DNA of 38,031 nucleotides from the NCBI RefSeq assembly GCF_001690195.1, contig NZ_LZGM01000031.1, forward strand, positions 1 through 38,031. Reading direction: 5' to 3'. Position 1 is the stretch's first letter. Each line of letters opens with the position of its first letter. The notes under the pieces are model-generated. The model made no database searches, was not told where the DNA came from, and saw only the letters and a program-made list of their open reading frames with translations. The DNA comes from Gilliamella sp. wkB108. Its GTDB lineage: Bacteria; Pseudomonadota; Gammaproteobacteria; Enterobacterales; Orbaceae. Both the position numbers and the translations under genes were made by a program. Positions 25,924 to 35,050 of the stretch are shown piece by piece.

Positions 25924-27011
25924 CAGTTGCGTGCCTCAAAATCAATACGCGGATCAATTAACATATAAGATAAATCAGATAACAGTTTGGTAATAAGTCC
26001 AATGAGGGTAAATATATAAAGTGAACCAAAAATCACCGGATAGTCCCGTTGAATAATGGCTTCATAACCGAGTAACCCTATGCCATTGAGCGAAAAGATA
26101 ATTTCAATAAGCAGTGAACCAGTAAATAAAATACCAATAAAAGTAGCCGGAAAACTTGAGATAATTAATAAAGTCGCATTACGAAACACATGTTTATATA
26201 AGATCTGCCGTTCGCTTAACCCTTTAGCTCTTGCAGTGGTAACATATTGTTTACGAACTTCATCTAAAAATGAGTTCTTAGTTAACATCGTCAGTGAAGC
26301 AAAACCACTCACAATCATGGCGATTGTCGGTAAGCAGATATGCCAGGCATAATCTTTTACCTTACCCCAAAAATCAAGCTGATCAAAATTATTGGAAATC
26401 AATCCGCGCAATGGGAAGATATCCCAATAACTACCACCAGCAAATAATACGATCAACAGTACGGCTAATAAAAAAGCGGGTATTGCATAACCAATAATAA
26501 TAAGAGTGCTTGACCAAAAATCGAAAGCAGAGCCATCTTTAACCGCTTTGCGAATACCTAATGGGATCGAAATTAAATAGACAATTAAGGTACTCCAAAG
26601 CCCTAACGAAATGGAAACAGGTAGACATTTGGCAATTAAACCAAGAACCGATTCACTCTTAAAAAAACTACTTCCAAAATCAAATAGGATAAACTGTTTT
26701 AATGTGTCTAAATAACGTTCAAAAATCGGTTTATCAAATCCGTATTGTTTTTCAATCATGGCCACTAGTTGCGGATCGAGTCCTCGTGAACCACGATATT
26801 TTGATTCATTTTTATATGCTTGCAATTGAGCGGTGGCATTATCCCCACCCGGTAACAATGCTTGCCCAGCTTGCGGACCATTTTCTATCATGGCTAGCGC
26901 TTGATCCACCGGACCGCCGGGCGCAATTTGCACAATAAAAAAGTTGATCGTTAAAATCACCAGCAGTGTTGGAATAATGAGCAATAATCGACGAATAATG
27001 TAATTTAGCAT
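25923..27011 (-). CDS. yejB: YejB, permease subunit of the peptide ABC importer
   Basis: The start at 27011 gives 362 residues beginning [17 protein letters not shown], matching E. coli YejB. A longer reading to 27080 would run back into yejA and is rejected. Six membrane spans are expected. [32 protein letters not shown] and the EAA loop [20 protein letters not shown] are characteristic. It begins 1 nt after the yejA stop. Confidence 0.95.
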   Translation of the reverse strand: MLNYIIRRLLLIIPTLLVILTINFFIVQIAPGGPVDQALAMIENGPQAGQALLPGGDNATAQLQAYKNESKYRGSRGLDPQLVAMIEKQYGFDKPIFERYLDTLKQFILFDFGSSFFKSESVLGLIAKCLPVSISLGLWSTLIVYLISIPLGIRKAVKDGSAFDFWSSTLIIIGYAIPAFLLAVLLIVLFAGGSYWDIFPLRGLISNNFDQLDFWGKVKDYAWHICLPTIAMIVSGFASLTMLTKNSFLDEVRKQYVTTARAKGLSERQILYKHVFRNATLLIISSFPATFIGILFTGSLLIEIIFSLNGIGLLGYEAIIQRDYPVIFGSLYIFTLIGLITKLLSDLSYMLIDPRIDFEARN

Positions 27012-27012
27012 A

Positions 27013-28959
27013 TTAATGTTTCCGATTCTTTGATAAGCCTGCAGCTTTATCTGCATCGTACCACCAACTATCCACGCCAATAGCGTAAGTTGGTTTTATA
27101 GTTGGTTGCCCAAATTTATTCCAGTAAGCATAGTAGGTTTTACTGTTATACCACATTGGTATCATTGGGTATTCATGGGTTAAAATTCGATCTAATGCTC
27201 GCCCAAGTGAAATTAACTCTTGTTGATTATCTACATTCTTAGCAATTTCGGCAATGATAGAATCAATCGCCTGATTATGTAATCCAGATCCATTCCACGT
27301 AGAATTAAGATATTCACTGCCCCAAAGGATCATCAGATCAGATGACGGATAATTCACCGCACCATAATTACGTGGCATCATATCATAATCACGCTCACGT
27401 AGACGGCGGGTAATTTGTGCGTAATCAAGTGAAGTTATCTTCATTGTGATCCCTAATCGTGCTAGATTTTGCTGAAAAGGGATTGCATATTTAATATCAT
27501 CACCAACATAAGTGAGTAATTCAAATTCAAACGGTTTTTCGGTTTTAGCATTAATAAGCACACCGTCTTTAATAATCCACCCTGCTTGTTCTAACAATGC
27601 CGCCGCTTTTAATAGATTGTCACGATTAAAACCTTGTGCATCACTTTTAGGTAAATGGTAAGCATCGCCAAAAGCACTTTCCGGAATAATATCTCTGAAA
27701 GGAATAAGCCATTTTAGTTCTTGCTCACTCGGTTCATCAATTGCTGCATAAATGGTATTTTCAAAAAAACTATAAGGTCTTTTATAACTGTTATAGTAAA
27801 AAGCATGATTTAACCAATCAAAATCAAAGGCTAACGTTAATGCTTCACGCACTTTAATATCTTTAAATAGATCTCTTTGTAAATTGAAAGCTAACCATTT
27901 ACTATCTGTCGCCGTTTCGATTGGTTTTTCCTGTTTGATAATATCATTTGAATCAAAAGAGTAACCTTGATATTGTGTAAACCAGTTTTTGGGTTGACTT
28001 TCGCCACGAAAATCATATTCACCTGCTTTGAACGCTTCTAATGAAATACTGGTATCCATATAATATTCAATCCGTTTTTCATCGAAATTATATAGCCCTT
28101 TATTAATTGGTAAATCAGCTGCCCAATAATTGGGGTTTCGTTTGTAAACCACATACTGCCCCATTTTGTAATCACTAATAAAGTAAGGACCACTACCAAT
28201 CGGCGGTGTACTTAGTGGCTCTGAAAAATCATGATCTTGCCAAAAATGTTTCGGAATAACCGGCAAACTACCGACAAAGGAGAGTAGTTTTTCGCGATCT
28301 GACGCTGGTAACTCAATCATCACTCGATGTGTATCTAACGCTTTAACCGTTATACCTTGATTAAAGACTCGATATTGAGGTACTCCTTCTGTCATTAATT
28401 TATGAAAAGTAAAAGCGACATCCTCAGCCGTAATCGGTTTATCATCCTGAAAACGGGCATTGGGATTGATAAGGACTTCAGCCCAACGATAAGAGTCTGA
28501 ATAAGTCACCGAAGCAGCAATCAGCGGATAAAAACTGGTAATATCATCAGCGGAATTAGTAAATAGTGTGTCATACAGTGATGCCGAGTTCTTCTCCGGC
28601 GCACCACGACTAGCATAACGATTAAAATTGTCAAAAGTACCAATTTCAGCCAATTTAATAATCCCTCCTTTAGGAGCATTAGGATTAACATATTCAAGGT
28701 GCTGAAAATTATCCGGATATTTGGGTTTATCTAATAGTGAAAAAATGGTTTTATGAAAAATCTTTTCGTTGGGTGACTTTGGTTCGCTTTGATTAGGCGT
28801 ATTTTCGCTTGATTGAATAGGTGAAGTCGCATCTATTTTTTCGCCTTGTGCAGTTGGTGATTGCACATTTTCATCAGCAAACGCAGGAAAAACAATTAAG
28901 CCACTAAGACAACTTAATATGAGTAATGTGTGTATTTTTTGTTTGATTTGACTAATCAT
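27013..28959 (-). CDS. yejA: YejA-type periplasmic solute-binding protein
   Basis: The substrate-binding component of YejABEF, 648 residues. A Sec signal peptide ends near residue 28 (VFPAFA). A Ser/Pro/Glu-rich extension of about 40 residues follows that E. coli YejA lacks. The mature part then matches family SBP_bac_5: [47 protein letters not shown]. It starts the operon; the 460 nt upstream should carry the promoter. The extension may tether or space the protein in the periplasm, but that is a guess. Confidence 0.94.
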   Translation of the reverse strand: MISQIKQKIHTLLILSCLSGLIVFPAFADENVQSPTAQGEKIDATSPIQSSENTPNQSEPKSPNEKIFHKTIFSLLDKPKYPDNFQHLEYVNPNAPKGGIIKLAEIGTFDNFNRYASRGAPEKNSASLYDTLFTNSADDITSFYPLIAASVTYSDSYRWAEVLINPNARFQDDKPITAEDVAFTFHKLMTEGVPQYRVFNQGITVKALDTHRVMIELPASDREKLLSFVGSLPVIPKHFWQDHDFSEPLSTPPIGSGPYFISDYKMGQYVVYKRNPNYWAADLPINKGLYNFDEKRIEYYMDTSISLEAFKAGEYDFRGESQPKNWFTQYQGYSFDSNDIIKQEKPIETATDSKWLAFNLQRDLFKDIKVREALTLAFDFDWLNHAFYYNSYKRPYSFFENTIYAAIDEPSEQELKWLIPFRDIIPESAFGDAYHLPKSDAQGFNRDNLLKAAALLEQAGWIIKDGVLINAKTEKPFEFELLTYVGDDIKYAIPFQQNLARLGITMKITSLDYAQITRRLRERDYDMMPRNYGAVNYPSSDLMILWGSEYLNSTWNGSGLHNQAIDSIIAEIAKNVDNQQELISLGRALDRILTHEYPMIPMWYNSKTYYAYWNKFGQPTIKPTYAIGVDSWWYDADKAAGLSKNRKH

Positions 28960-29419
28960 CCAAAGTAAATTCCTATTTTAATCAAAAAATATGATGTATT
29001 TTCTAGTTATTTTGCTACTCAAATTCCCAATAATCCTTGAGGGCGAACATAATCTTGCATATTTTGCCAAACTTCAACCCAATGAGCAAAACCTAATTGA
29101 TAAACTCATTTTTAAACGGTGATGATAACATCACTACTTATATTTATTTAGTAAAATTTAAGCAAATCAAATTAATATCTCGATTCACCCTTCAATATTT
29201 CACTATTTTTTTATAAAAAATGAACTTATTTTCTGTAAAGATGTTTCAGGTTAAACTAACGTTTAAGTATAAAACCACAGCAAATATCATGCATAAATAC
29301 TACAATATCAGGACAAAATTTATCTTTCTTTTTTTACTAAACAGATTATATTAACGCCATTATAATCTTAAAAATCAAAAAATTCCCGATCTGAGTAGCT
29401 TTAAAAAAGAGAAATAAAA
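28960..29419. other. Intergenic region between yejA and GNAT gene
   Basis: The region must hold the yejA promoter (minus) and that of the GNAT-cas3 pair (plus), but I could not fix either by eye. On the minus strand 29105-29019 reads as the tail of a protein (VYQLGFAHWVEVWQ, then NMQDYVRPQGLLGI and stop) with no start and a stop just upstream. It is probably a gene remnant. The rest is very AT-rich and featureless. Confidence 0.5.
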
Positions 29420-29881
29420 ATGCTTGAAATTGTTCCTTATGAAACTCAATATCAATCCGCCTTTAAATCAATAAATGAACAGTGGATTAAAACTTATTTT
29501 GAAATGGAAGAATCTGATTATAAAGCATTAGATAATCCACAAGCGTATATCTTAAATACTGGTGGTCATATCTTTATTGCGCTATTAGATAATATTGCTG
29601 TCGGTAGCTGTGCGTTAATTAAAATGGATCATGATAGCTATGATTATGAACTCGCTAAAATGGCGGTCTCCCCTTCGGCACAAGGGAAAAAAATCGGTTT
29701 TCTTCTTGGAAAAACTGCATTAGACAAAGCAAAAGAGCTTGGCGCCCAAAAAATTTATTTAGAAAGTAACACTAAATTAAAACCGGCAATCGCTCTTTAT
29801 CGGAAACTAGGGTTTCAAGAAATTACCGGGTATTCATCTCCTTATCAACGATGTGATATACAAATGGAGTGTATTTTGTAA
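29420..29881 (+). CDS. GNAT family N-acetyltransferase
   Basis: A 153-residue GCN5-related acetyltransferase using acetyl-CoA. The core is visible: LDNIAVGSCALIKM (beta 2-3), ELAKMAVSPSAQGKKIGFLLG (motif A, with the Q/R-x-x-G-x-G/A-type pyrophosphate loop), and AIALYRKLGFQEI (motif B). The substrate cannot be read from sequence; small-molecule or protein amines are both possible. It lies 51 nt upstream of cas3 on the same strand and is probably cotranscribed. It has no known role in CRISPR immunity. Confidence 0.85.
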   Translation: MLEIVPYETQYQSAFKSINEQWIKTYFEMEESDYKALDNPQAYILNTGGHIFIALLDNIAVGSCALIKMDHDSYDYELAKMAVSPSAQGKKIGFLLGKTALDKAKELGAQKIYLESNTKLKPAIALYRKLGFQEITGYSSPYQRCDIQMECIL

Positions 29882-29932
29882 AAACGATTTACCTGAAAAA
29901 AATTGATCCTAAAAAAGTAAGGGAGTTAAATT

Positions 29933-32644
29933 TTGCTGATAGAGCCGTTTTATCAATATTGGGGGAAATGTCGTCAAGGTGAGCAGGCAGATAGTTATCA
30001 CCTACTTGCTTATCATAATTTAGATGTCGCTGCATGTGGTTATCAATTAGTTAAGCATAACTACTTTAATTCTGTAGAACTTTTTCAACAAATCGGCTTT
30101 CAACCCGATGAACAGGAAAAAGCGGCATTATGGTTTGCCTATTTCTTAGCTTGGCATGATATAGGTAAATTTGCCAACGCTTTTCAGCAACTTTTCAAAC
30201 ATAACTTGCCACAATTAGTCGCCGCTGATCCTAGCAAGCAATACCTTTCCAGACATGATTCACTTGGTTTTTGGTTATGGAGAAGTTTCCTGATTGAACA
30301 AAGGGAAATCTTACTTGATAATTATGATGAAAAAATTGACTCCACACTCGATACTTGGTTATTAATTATGACCGGACATCATGGCAAACCACCAGAATTA
30401 CAAAATGTTTACGGTAAATCCGCTTTTACTCAACAAGATAAACAAGCATCATTAGCCTACCTTAAAGCTATAAATCAACTTTTTGTAGTTGAACATAAAT
30501 TAGCACAATATCCACCTTTCTTTTTTGATAAAACTCCGCGCAAAAAATTCAAACAAGTGAGTTGGTTAATCGCGGCAATAACGGTAATGAGTGACTGGCT
30601 TGGCTCGAATGAACAATACTTCCCATTTTGCTCTCAAGTCATGCCATTATCGGAATATTGGCATAAACACGCCATACCTCAGGCTGAAAAAGCCATAGCA
30701 ACGCTACCCAAAACATCACCGGTGATCCCATTTAAAGATATCGCAACCTTATTTCCCTTTATTGAAAAACCAACACCATTACAACAACATGCCTTATCTT
30801 GTCCGATTACCGATAAAGGCGCCGAGCTATTTATTTTAGAAGATGTCACCGGCGCGGGTAAAACCGAAGCATCCATGATTTTAGCTCACCGCCTCATGTC
30901 CGCGCAAAAAGCGCGCGGTATTTATATTGCTTTACCAACTATGGCAACAGCTAATGCGATTTATCAACGCATGGCAAGTGTTTATGGGCAGTTATATCAA
31001 GCAGATAGTCATCCTTCATTAGTATTAGCACATGGTGCAAGCTATATGAATCCACGCTTTAATCAATCGATACTAAACAAAGATAATAATAGCCAACAAC
31101 AATATAAAAATGATGAACCCAGTATTATTGCCGAGTGTAATGAGTGGTTTGTTGATAGTCGAAAAAAATCGCTACTGGCTGAAGTGGGTGTTGGAACGCT
31201 TGATCAGGCGCTTATCGCCGTTTTACCGGTTAAACATCAATCGTTACGCTTATTAGGTTTACAACATAAATTACTCATTTTAGATGAGATCCATGCTTAT
31301 GATAGTTACATGATCAAATTGCTAGAAATTCTATTAAATTATCATGCCATGCAAGGTGGTAGCGCTATTATTCTCACCGCAACATTACCTATTTTCTTAC
31401 GTGAAAAATTACTTAATGCCTTTTATCAAGGATTAACAGCAAGTAATGATAGTTTAACAATCAATCAACAAGCGCCTTTTCCATTAATGACACAGCTTAA
31501 TCATAATGGGCTGATTGAACAAGCTTTACCAACCCGGGAAGAAGTCAAACGACAAGTAAAAATTGATTGGATTGCCGATATTGATTCAGGCATCGATAAA
31601 ATTAAACAAGCGATCCAACAAGGCAAAATCATTTGTTGGATCAAAAATAGTGTCCAAGATGCTATTGATTTATATCAGCAACTACGACTGAAATTAAATT
31701 TAGATACTGATAGTATTTTACTGTTTCATAGTCGTTTTGCATTTTGCGATCGCTTAGCGATTGAAGAAAAAACCTTACAGTGGGCAGGAAAAACCTCGAA
31801 TTATGACATTCGTCACGGAAAAGTTATCATTGCAACACAGGTGATTGAACAATCATTAGATCTTGATTTTGACGAAATGATTAGTGATATAGCCCCTATT
31901 GATTTACTGATCCAACGAGCCGGACGCTTACAAAGACATGTTCGCGATCAGCAGGGAAATATCAAACCTTCTAATAAACAGGCTCCACCTAAAGATGATC
32001 GTGGTCAACCCGTGCTGACTATTTTAGCCCCAAACTGGCAAGATAATCCGAATGAAGATTGGCTACACAGCCCTATCTTTCGTAATACCAGTTATGTTTA
32101 CTCCAATCATGCACTGCTATGGTTAACGCAACAAACACTTAAGCAACTAGGTTATATTAAAATGCCAGAAGATGCGCGGTTATTGATTGAATCGGTCTAT
32201 AATCAAGAGATTGAACCGCCAAGTGGCTTACAATATAGTTTTTATGATGCAGAAGGAAAAAAACTCAGTCAAGCATCTATAGCTGAACAGAATACATTAA
32301 GCTTTGAAAACGGCTATTGCCGAGGAGTACATGATATATGGCAAAATAATATTGAGACATCAACTCGTTTAACCAATGATAATGTTGATATTTATCTCGC
32401 ATATCTTGAACAAGATACGATTATGCCATATTCAACAAGTAGTGATTATGCTTGGGAACAAAGTCGTTTTACATTAAATAAACGAAAATGGTTAAAAGTC
32501 GAAGACAACATTCCACAACTTGACGAAAACCGTTTAGAAAAGCTCAGAAAACAGATTCACCGCCCTAATGCCATTATCATCTTAATCGAAAAAGACAAAG
32601 CAACACCATTTTACTCAAAAGAGCTAGGATTTTATGCCAATTAA
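29933..32644 (+). CDS. cas3: Type I-E Cas3 nuclease-helicase
   Basis: Cas3 is recruited by target-bound Cascade to nick and unwind DNA. It is 903 residues (E. coli 888). The N-terminal HD nuclease has AWHDIGKF (H75, D76) and TGHHGKP (H149, H150). The SF2 helicase has Walker A TGAGKTE at about 306-312, DEIH at 451-454, TATLP at 483-487 and QRAGRLQRH near 657. The start is TTG (29933) with GGGAG seven bases upstream, and the first residues (IEPFYQYWGK) match the E. coli start. It is separated from the Cascade operon by 9.4 kb and frdCD, the ynfC-like gene and yejABEF, on the opposite strand, next to array 2. Confidence 0.98.
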   Translation: MLIEPFYQYWGKCRQGEQADSYHLLAYHNLDVAACGYQLVKHNYFNSVELFQQIGFQPDEQEKAALWFAYFLAWHDIGKFANAFQQLFKHNLPQLVAADPSKQYLSRHDSLGFWLWRSFLIEQREILLDNYDEKIDSTLDTWLLIMTGHHGKPPELQNVYGKSAFTQQDKQASLAYLKAINQLFVVEHKLAQYPPFFFDKTPRKKFKQVSWLIAAITVMSDWLGSNEQYFPFCSQVMPLSEYWHKHAIPQAEKAIATLPKTSPVIPFKDIATLFPFIEKPTPLQQHALSCPITDKGAELFILEDVTGAGKTEASMILAHRLMSAQKARGIYIALPTMATANAIYQRMASVYGQLYQADSHPSLVLAHGASYMNPRFNQSILNKDNNSQQQYKNDEPSIIAECNEWFVDSRKKSLLAEVGVGTLDQALIAVLPVKHQSLRLLGLQHKLLILDEIHAYDSYMIKLLEILLNYHAMQGGSAIILTATLPIFLREKLLNAFYQGLTASNDSLTINQQAPFPLMTQLNHNGLIEQALPTREEVKRQVKIDWIADIDSGIDKIKQAIQQGKIICWIKNSVQDAIDLYQQLRLKLNLDTDSILLFHSRFAFCDRLAIEEKTLQWAGKTSNYDIRHGKVIIATQVIEQSLDLDFDEMISDIAPIDLLIQRAGRLQRHVRDQQGNIKPSNKQAPPKDDRGQPVLTILAPNWQDNPNEDWLHSPIFRNTSYVYSNHALLWLTQQTLKQLGYIKMPEDARLLIESVYNQEIEPPSGLQYSFYDAEGKKLSQASIAEQNTLSFENGYCRGVHDIWQNNIETSTRLTNDNVDIYLAYLEQDTIMPYSTSSDYAWEQSRFTLNKRKWLKVEDNIPQLDENRLEKLRKQIHRPNAIIILIEKDKATPFYSKELGFYAN

Positions 32645-32759
32645 TTTGCCTTTTTTAATACCACACCAATCCGATATTTATGCTTAAAAAATAAGCTAAG
32701 AATTTGGTAGAATTTTAGTGCTAGCTATTTTAATTATAAAACAATAGGTTATAATTGGT
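32645..32759 (+). promoter_or_regulatory. Leader of CRISPR array 2
   Basis: These 115 bp lie between the cas3 stop and the first repeat. They contain TTGGTAGAATT (32704-32714), an IHF-like AAACAATAGGTTA (32739-32751) and TATAATTGGT ending at the repeat. All are at the same distances from the first repeat as in array 1. Confidence 0.75.
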
Positions 32760-33032
32760 CTGTTCCCTATATACGTAGGGATAAACCGATATTTTTTAAT
32801 AAATCGATGTCGCCCTCATTCTGTTCCCTATATACGTAGGGATAAACCGTTAACCGAAAAATCATTAATTAAAACGTTATCCTGTTCCCTATATACGTAG
32901 GGATAAACCGTGTCAATAAAATGCCCCTCAAATGTCAATAAACTGTTCCCTATATATGTAGGGATAAACCGTGATCACTATCGGTGATGATATAAAAATT
33001 AGACTGTTCCCTATATGCGTAGGGATAAACCC
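32760..33032 (+). CRISPR. Type I-E CRISPR array 2: 5 repeats, 4 spacers
   Basis: Repeats of 29 nt at 32760, 32821, 32882, 32943 and 33004 read CTGTTCCCTAT, loop, GTAGGGATAAACCG. Spacers are all 32 nt. The stem CCCTAT/GTAGGG (one G-U pair) differs from array 1, but the flanks and the ATAAACCG handle are the same. The fourth repeat has one change and the fifth two (last base C), so the trailer is on the right and the leader adjoins cas3. The third spacer contains TGTCAATAAA twice. Confidence 0.98.
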
Positions 33033-33059
33033 TATACTGTAAAAACAATGATTAAAACA

Positions 33060-33526
33060 ATGCTAGAGGGGCTGAAGGATAGTAACTTTTTTAAATCAAG
33101 CATTGAATAGCTTCGCTTTTTTGCAAGGGACTATTGATATACCCTACCTAAGATAGAGCTTTGCCACGCGGTAACACCAAGATAGGTGATAGGCGTGAAG
33201 CTTTGCATAAAATTGCCATTTACCATAATACTGACGGATCAATACCAGATGATCAGCTTGTCGTAATACCTAAAGATAAGGCGCTGGCAAATAATAAAAG
33301 TTGGATTATTTTTTACACGACTAATATGGTTGCTACTCCCCCAAAATTTAATGCGTGATTAGAGGTTACCACTTTATGCAATCGCCATTATAGAATTGAT
33401 TCACTCATTGGTATTAAATACAAAATAACCGAGTATAACAACGTCTATCATATAACCTTGAGCATAACAAAACCTGTACCTCATTCATTGACAGAGCAAA
33501 TGAATTTGTATTGGTGGAATGTTTGA
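33060..33526 (+). pseudogene. Decayed gene of unknown function after array 2
   Basis: Reading on plus, coherent protein sequence occurs in pieces. A short frame from ATG 33060 (MLEGLKDSNFF) leads, after a frame change, to NQALNSFAFLQGTIDIPYL. After another frame change near 33150 comes DRALPRGNTKIGDRREALHK and on to TTNMVATPPKFNA. An in-frame TGA at 33356-33358 is followed in the same frame by LEVTTLCNRHYRIDSLIG and on to TEQMNLYWWNV and stop at 33526. This pattern indicates an inactivated gene of at least 150 codons. I cannot name the family. A short 65-codon ORF starting at TTG 33161 is part of it and probably not a gene in its own right. Confidence 0.5.
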
Positions 33527-33579
33527 AAAGGTTAAATTATTTTGCTATTTTGTCATTTTTAATGGCTAGGAAATAACAG

Positions 33580-34284
33580 ATGAAAAAAATAATTGTTGTA
33601 TTAGTATTATCGTTGATTGGGTTTAATGTATCAGCTAATAATAATGCAAAAAGATTAACAGAATCATTGATTAAAGATGATATATCAGCCTTTCTTGACG
33701 GTGGAGATGCAGCACTTGATAAAGAAATTCCTACGGTTTCAGCATCACAACTAATCAATGAATATAGTAACGATCAGTATCAATACGAAAAAACCTATGA
33801 TAATGAAGTGGTTTATATTATAACCGTCGCTTCGGACGTAAAAACGGATTCAAGTGATAATGCCTACATTGTGGCAAATGGTAATAATCAAGATGAATAT
33901 GTCTCTCTTGAGCTAAAAAATAAAGACGATGCGATAACTATCAATAAGGGTAATACAATTGAAATGATCTGCGTTGGTACAAAAAATAATGTTAAGTTTC
34001 CAACATTGAAAAATTGCCTAACTACTGATAAGTACTTCCAAAAATTCTTTAAAGCAATGATGACAGACATCAATAAATTAAAAAAGAACGATAAACCTCA
34101 TAACGGTTTTGAAGCGTTATATTTAGGTTTTTGGGAGTTCGATATTAAACATCCCGGCACATTAGATAAATATGAAACTGTTTTTGAATTGTCAAAAAAC
34201 ACATCTGCTTTTAATGAAATAGTAAACATAGCGGAAAGCAAAACGTTTGATAGAAGCAAAAAGTTAATAATACCGAAACCATAA
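33580..34284 (+). CDS. Exported OB-fold (tRNA_anti-like) protein
   Basis: A 234-residue secreted protein with a clean Sec signal peptide (MKKIIVVLVLSLIGFNVSA, cleavage near residue 19). Residues about 50-145 look like the bacterial tRNA_anti-like OB-fold: VSASQLINEYSNDQYQYEKT, then alternating strands, ending MICVGTKNNVKFPTLKNC with a Cys pair that could form a disulfide. The last 80 residues are unlike anything I recognise. It sits alone between a decayed gene and the vgrG region. Function unknown. A terminator lies 143 nt downstream. Confidence 0.6.
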   Translation: MKKIIVVLVLSLIGFNVSANNNAKRLTESLIKDDISAFLDGGDAALDKEIPTVSASQLINEYSNDQYQYEKTYDNEVVYIITVASDVKTDSSDNAYIVANGNNQDEYVSLELKNKDDAITINKGNTIEMICVGTKNNVKFPTLKNCLTTDKYFQKFFKAMMTDINKLKKNDKPHNGFEALYLGFWEFDIKHPGTLDKYETVFELSKNTSAFNEIVNIAESKTFDRSKKLIIPKP

Positions 34285-34426
34285 TAAATCGGTAATCAAC
34301 TAAAATCAAAACATAATCATAACGTTATGCTTAATAAAAATTCACTTTAATAAGGTTTAAATTATAAATATACAATCCGTTATTTATCCAAAAATTACAT
34401 CTTTAAAAATCTTCTTTCGACCCTAA

Positions 34427-34446
34427 CCCGCCTTGGCGGGTTTTTT
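34427..34446 (+). terminator. Intrinsic terminator upstream of vgrG region
   Basis: CCCGCC, TT, GGCGGG followed by TTTTTT is a strong GC-rich intrinsic terminator on plus. It probably ends the OB-fold protein transcript and insulates the repeat region and vgrG. Confidence 0.85.
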
Positions 34447-34464
34447 ATTACTAAGAGAAAAATA

Positions 34465-34660
34465 GACATAAACCGACTGTAAAAAATATTCAGGAGTATA
34501 TACCGTTTGGTTTACTCGACACATCGGCATAAACCGCAATGAGTTAACGATATAAACCGGCTTTTAGCTCTGTTTTGCTATTCATATAGATATAAACCGA
34601 CTGTAAAAAATATTCAGGAGTGTATACCGTTTGGTTTACTCGACACATCGTCATAAACCA
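34465..34660 (+). repeat. Duplicated 72-nt unit with crRNA-handle-like motifs
   Basis: A 72-nt sequence at 34465-34536 recurs at 34589-34660 with four differences. ATAAACCG or ATAAACCA ends at 34475, 34536, 34559, 34599 and 34660. Two of the intervals are 61 nt, the exact repeat-plus-spacer period of the arrays in this window. The 29 nt ending at 34536 match the array 2 repeat at 19 positions, including the full ATAAACCG. No gene is present. It may be a vestigial CRISPR array or an unrelated regulatory repeat. Confidence 0.55.
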
Positions 34661-35050
34661 CTAAAATAGTTATGCTATAGCGCTTTTAAATTAAGATTCT
34701 GTTGTTATCAATAAGTTTTTTTAAAATTCAAAAAATATTATTTAAAAGAATGAGATATAAATCTCTAAAATTCAATGAAATATATAATTCACTCACTCAA
34801 TTAAAGGAACTTTAACATTACCTTTATCTTCATAATAAATTGTTAAAAAATAAATAATTAATTGAAGTTATTAGTTTTAGTAATTACACAAAAAAAAGAG
34901 ATAACTAATTAAAAAAATATTGACTACTTAAAAAAGCCACGTATTTTATTTATATAAATTAGGTTATCTTTAAAGTATAGTCAGTTAGTTATGTATTATT
35001 AATTTTGTTAAAACCTATGGGACAAGTTATACATGTAAAAGGACTAAGTT
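34661..35050. other. Intergenic region upstream of vgrG
   Basis: The region is extremely AT-rich with no ORF. A possible sigma-70 promoter is noted separately at 34920-34947. A ribosome binding site AAAGGAC lies 6 nt before the vgrG ATG. Confidence 0.5.
34920..34947 (+). promoter_or_regulatory. Possible vgrG promoter
   Basis: TTGACT at 34920-34925, a 16-bp spacer and TATTTT at 34942-34947 form a fair sigma-70 promoter about 100 bp upstream of vgrG. In so AT-rich a background such matches occur by chance. Confidence 0.35.

Noticed and set aside
27012-27080. N-terminal extension of YejB
   Set aside because: It overlaps the end of yejA; MLNYIIRR at 27011 aligns with the known start.
32911-32942. 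Duplicate TGTCAATAAA inside one spacer of array 2
   Set aside because: A short repeat within a 32-nt AT-rich spacer can come from the source DNA; it is not evidence of structure.
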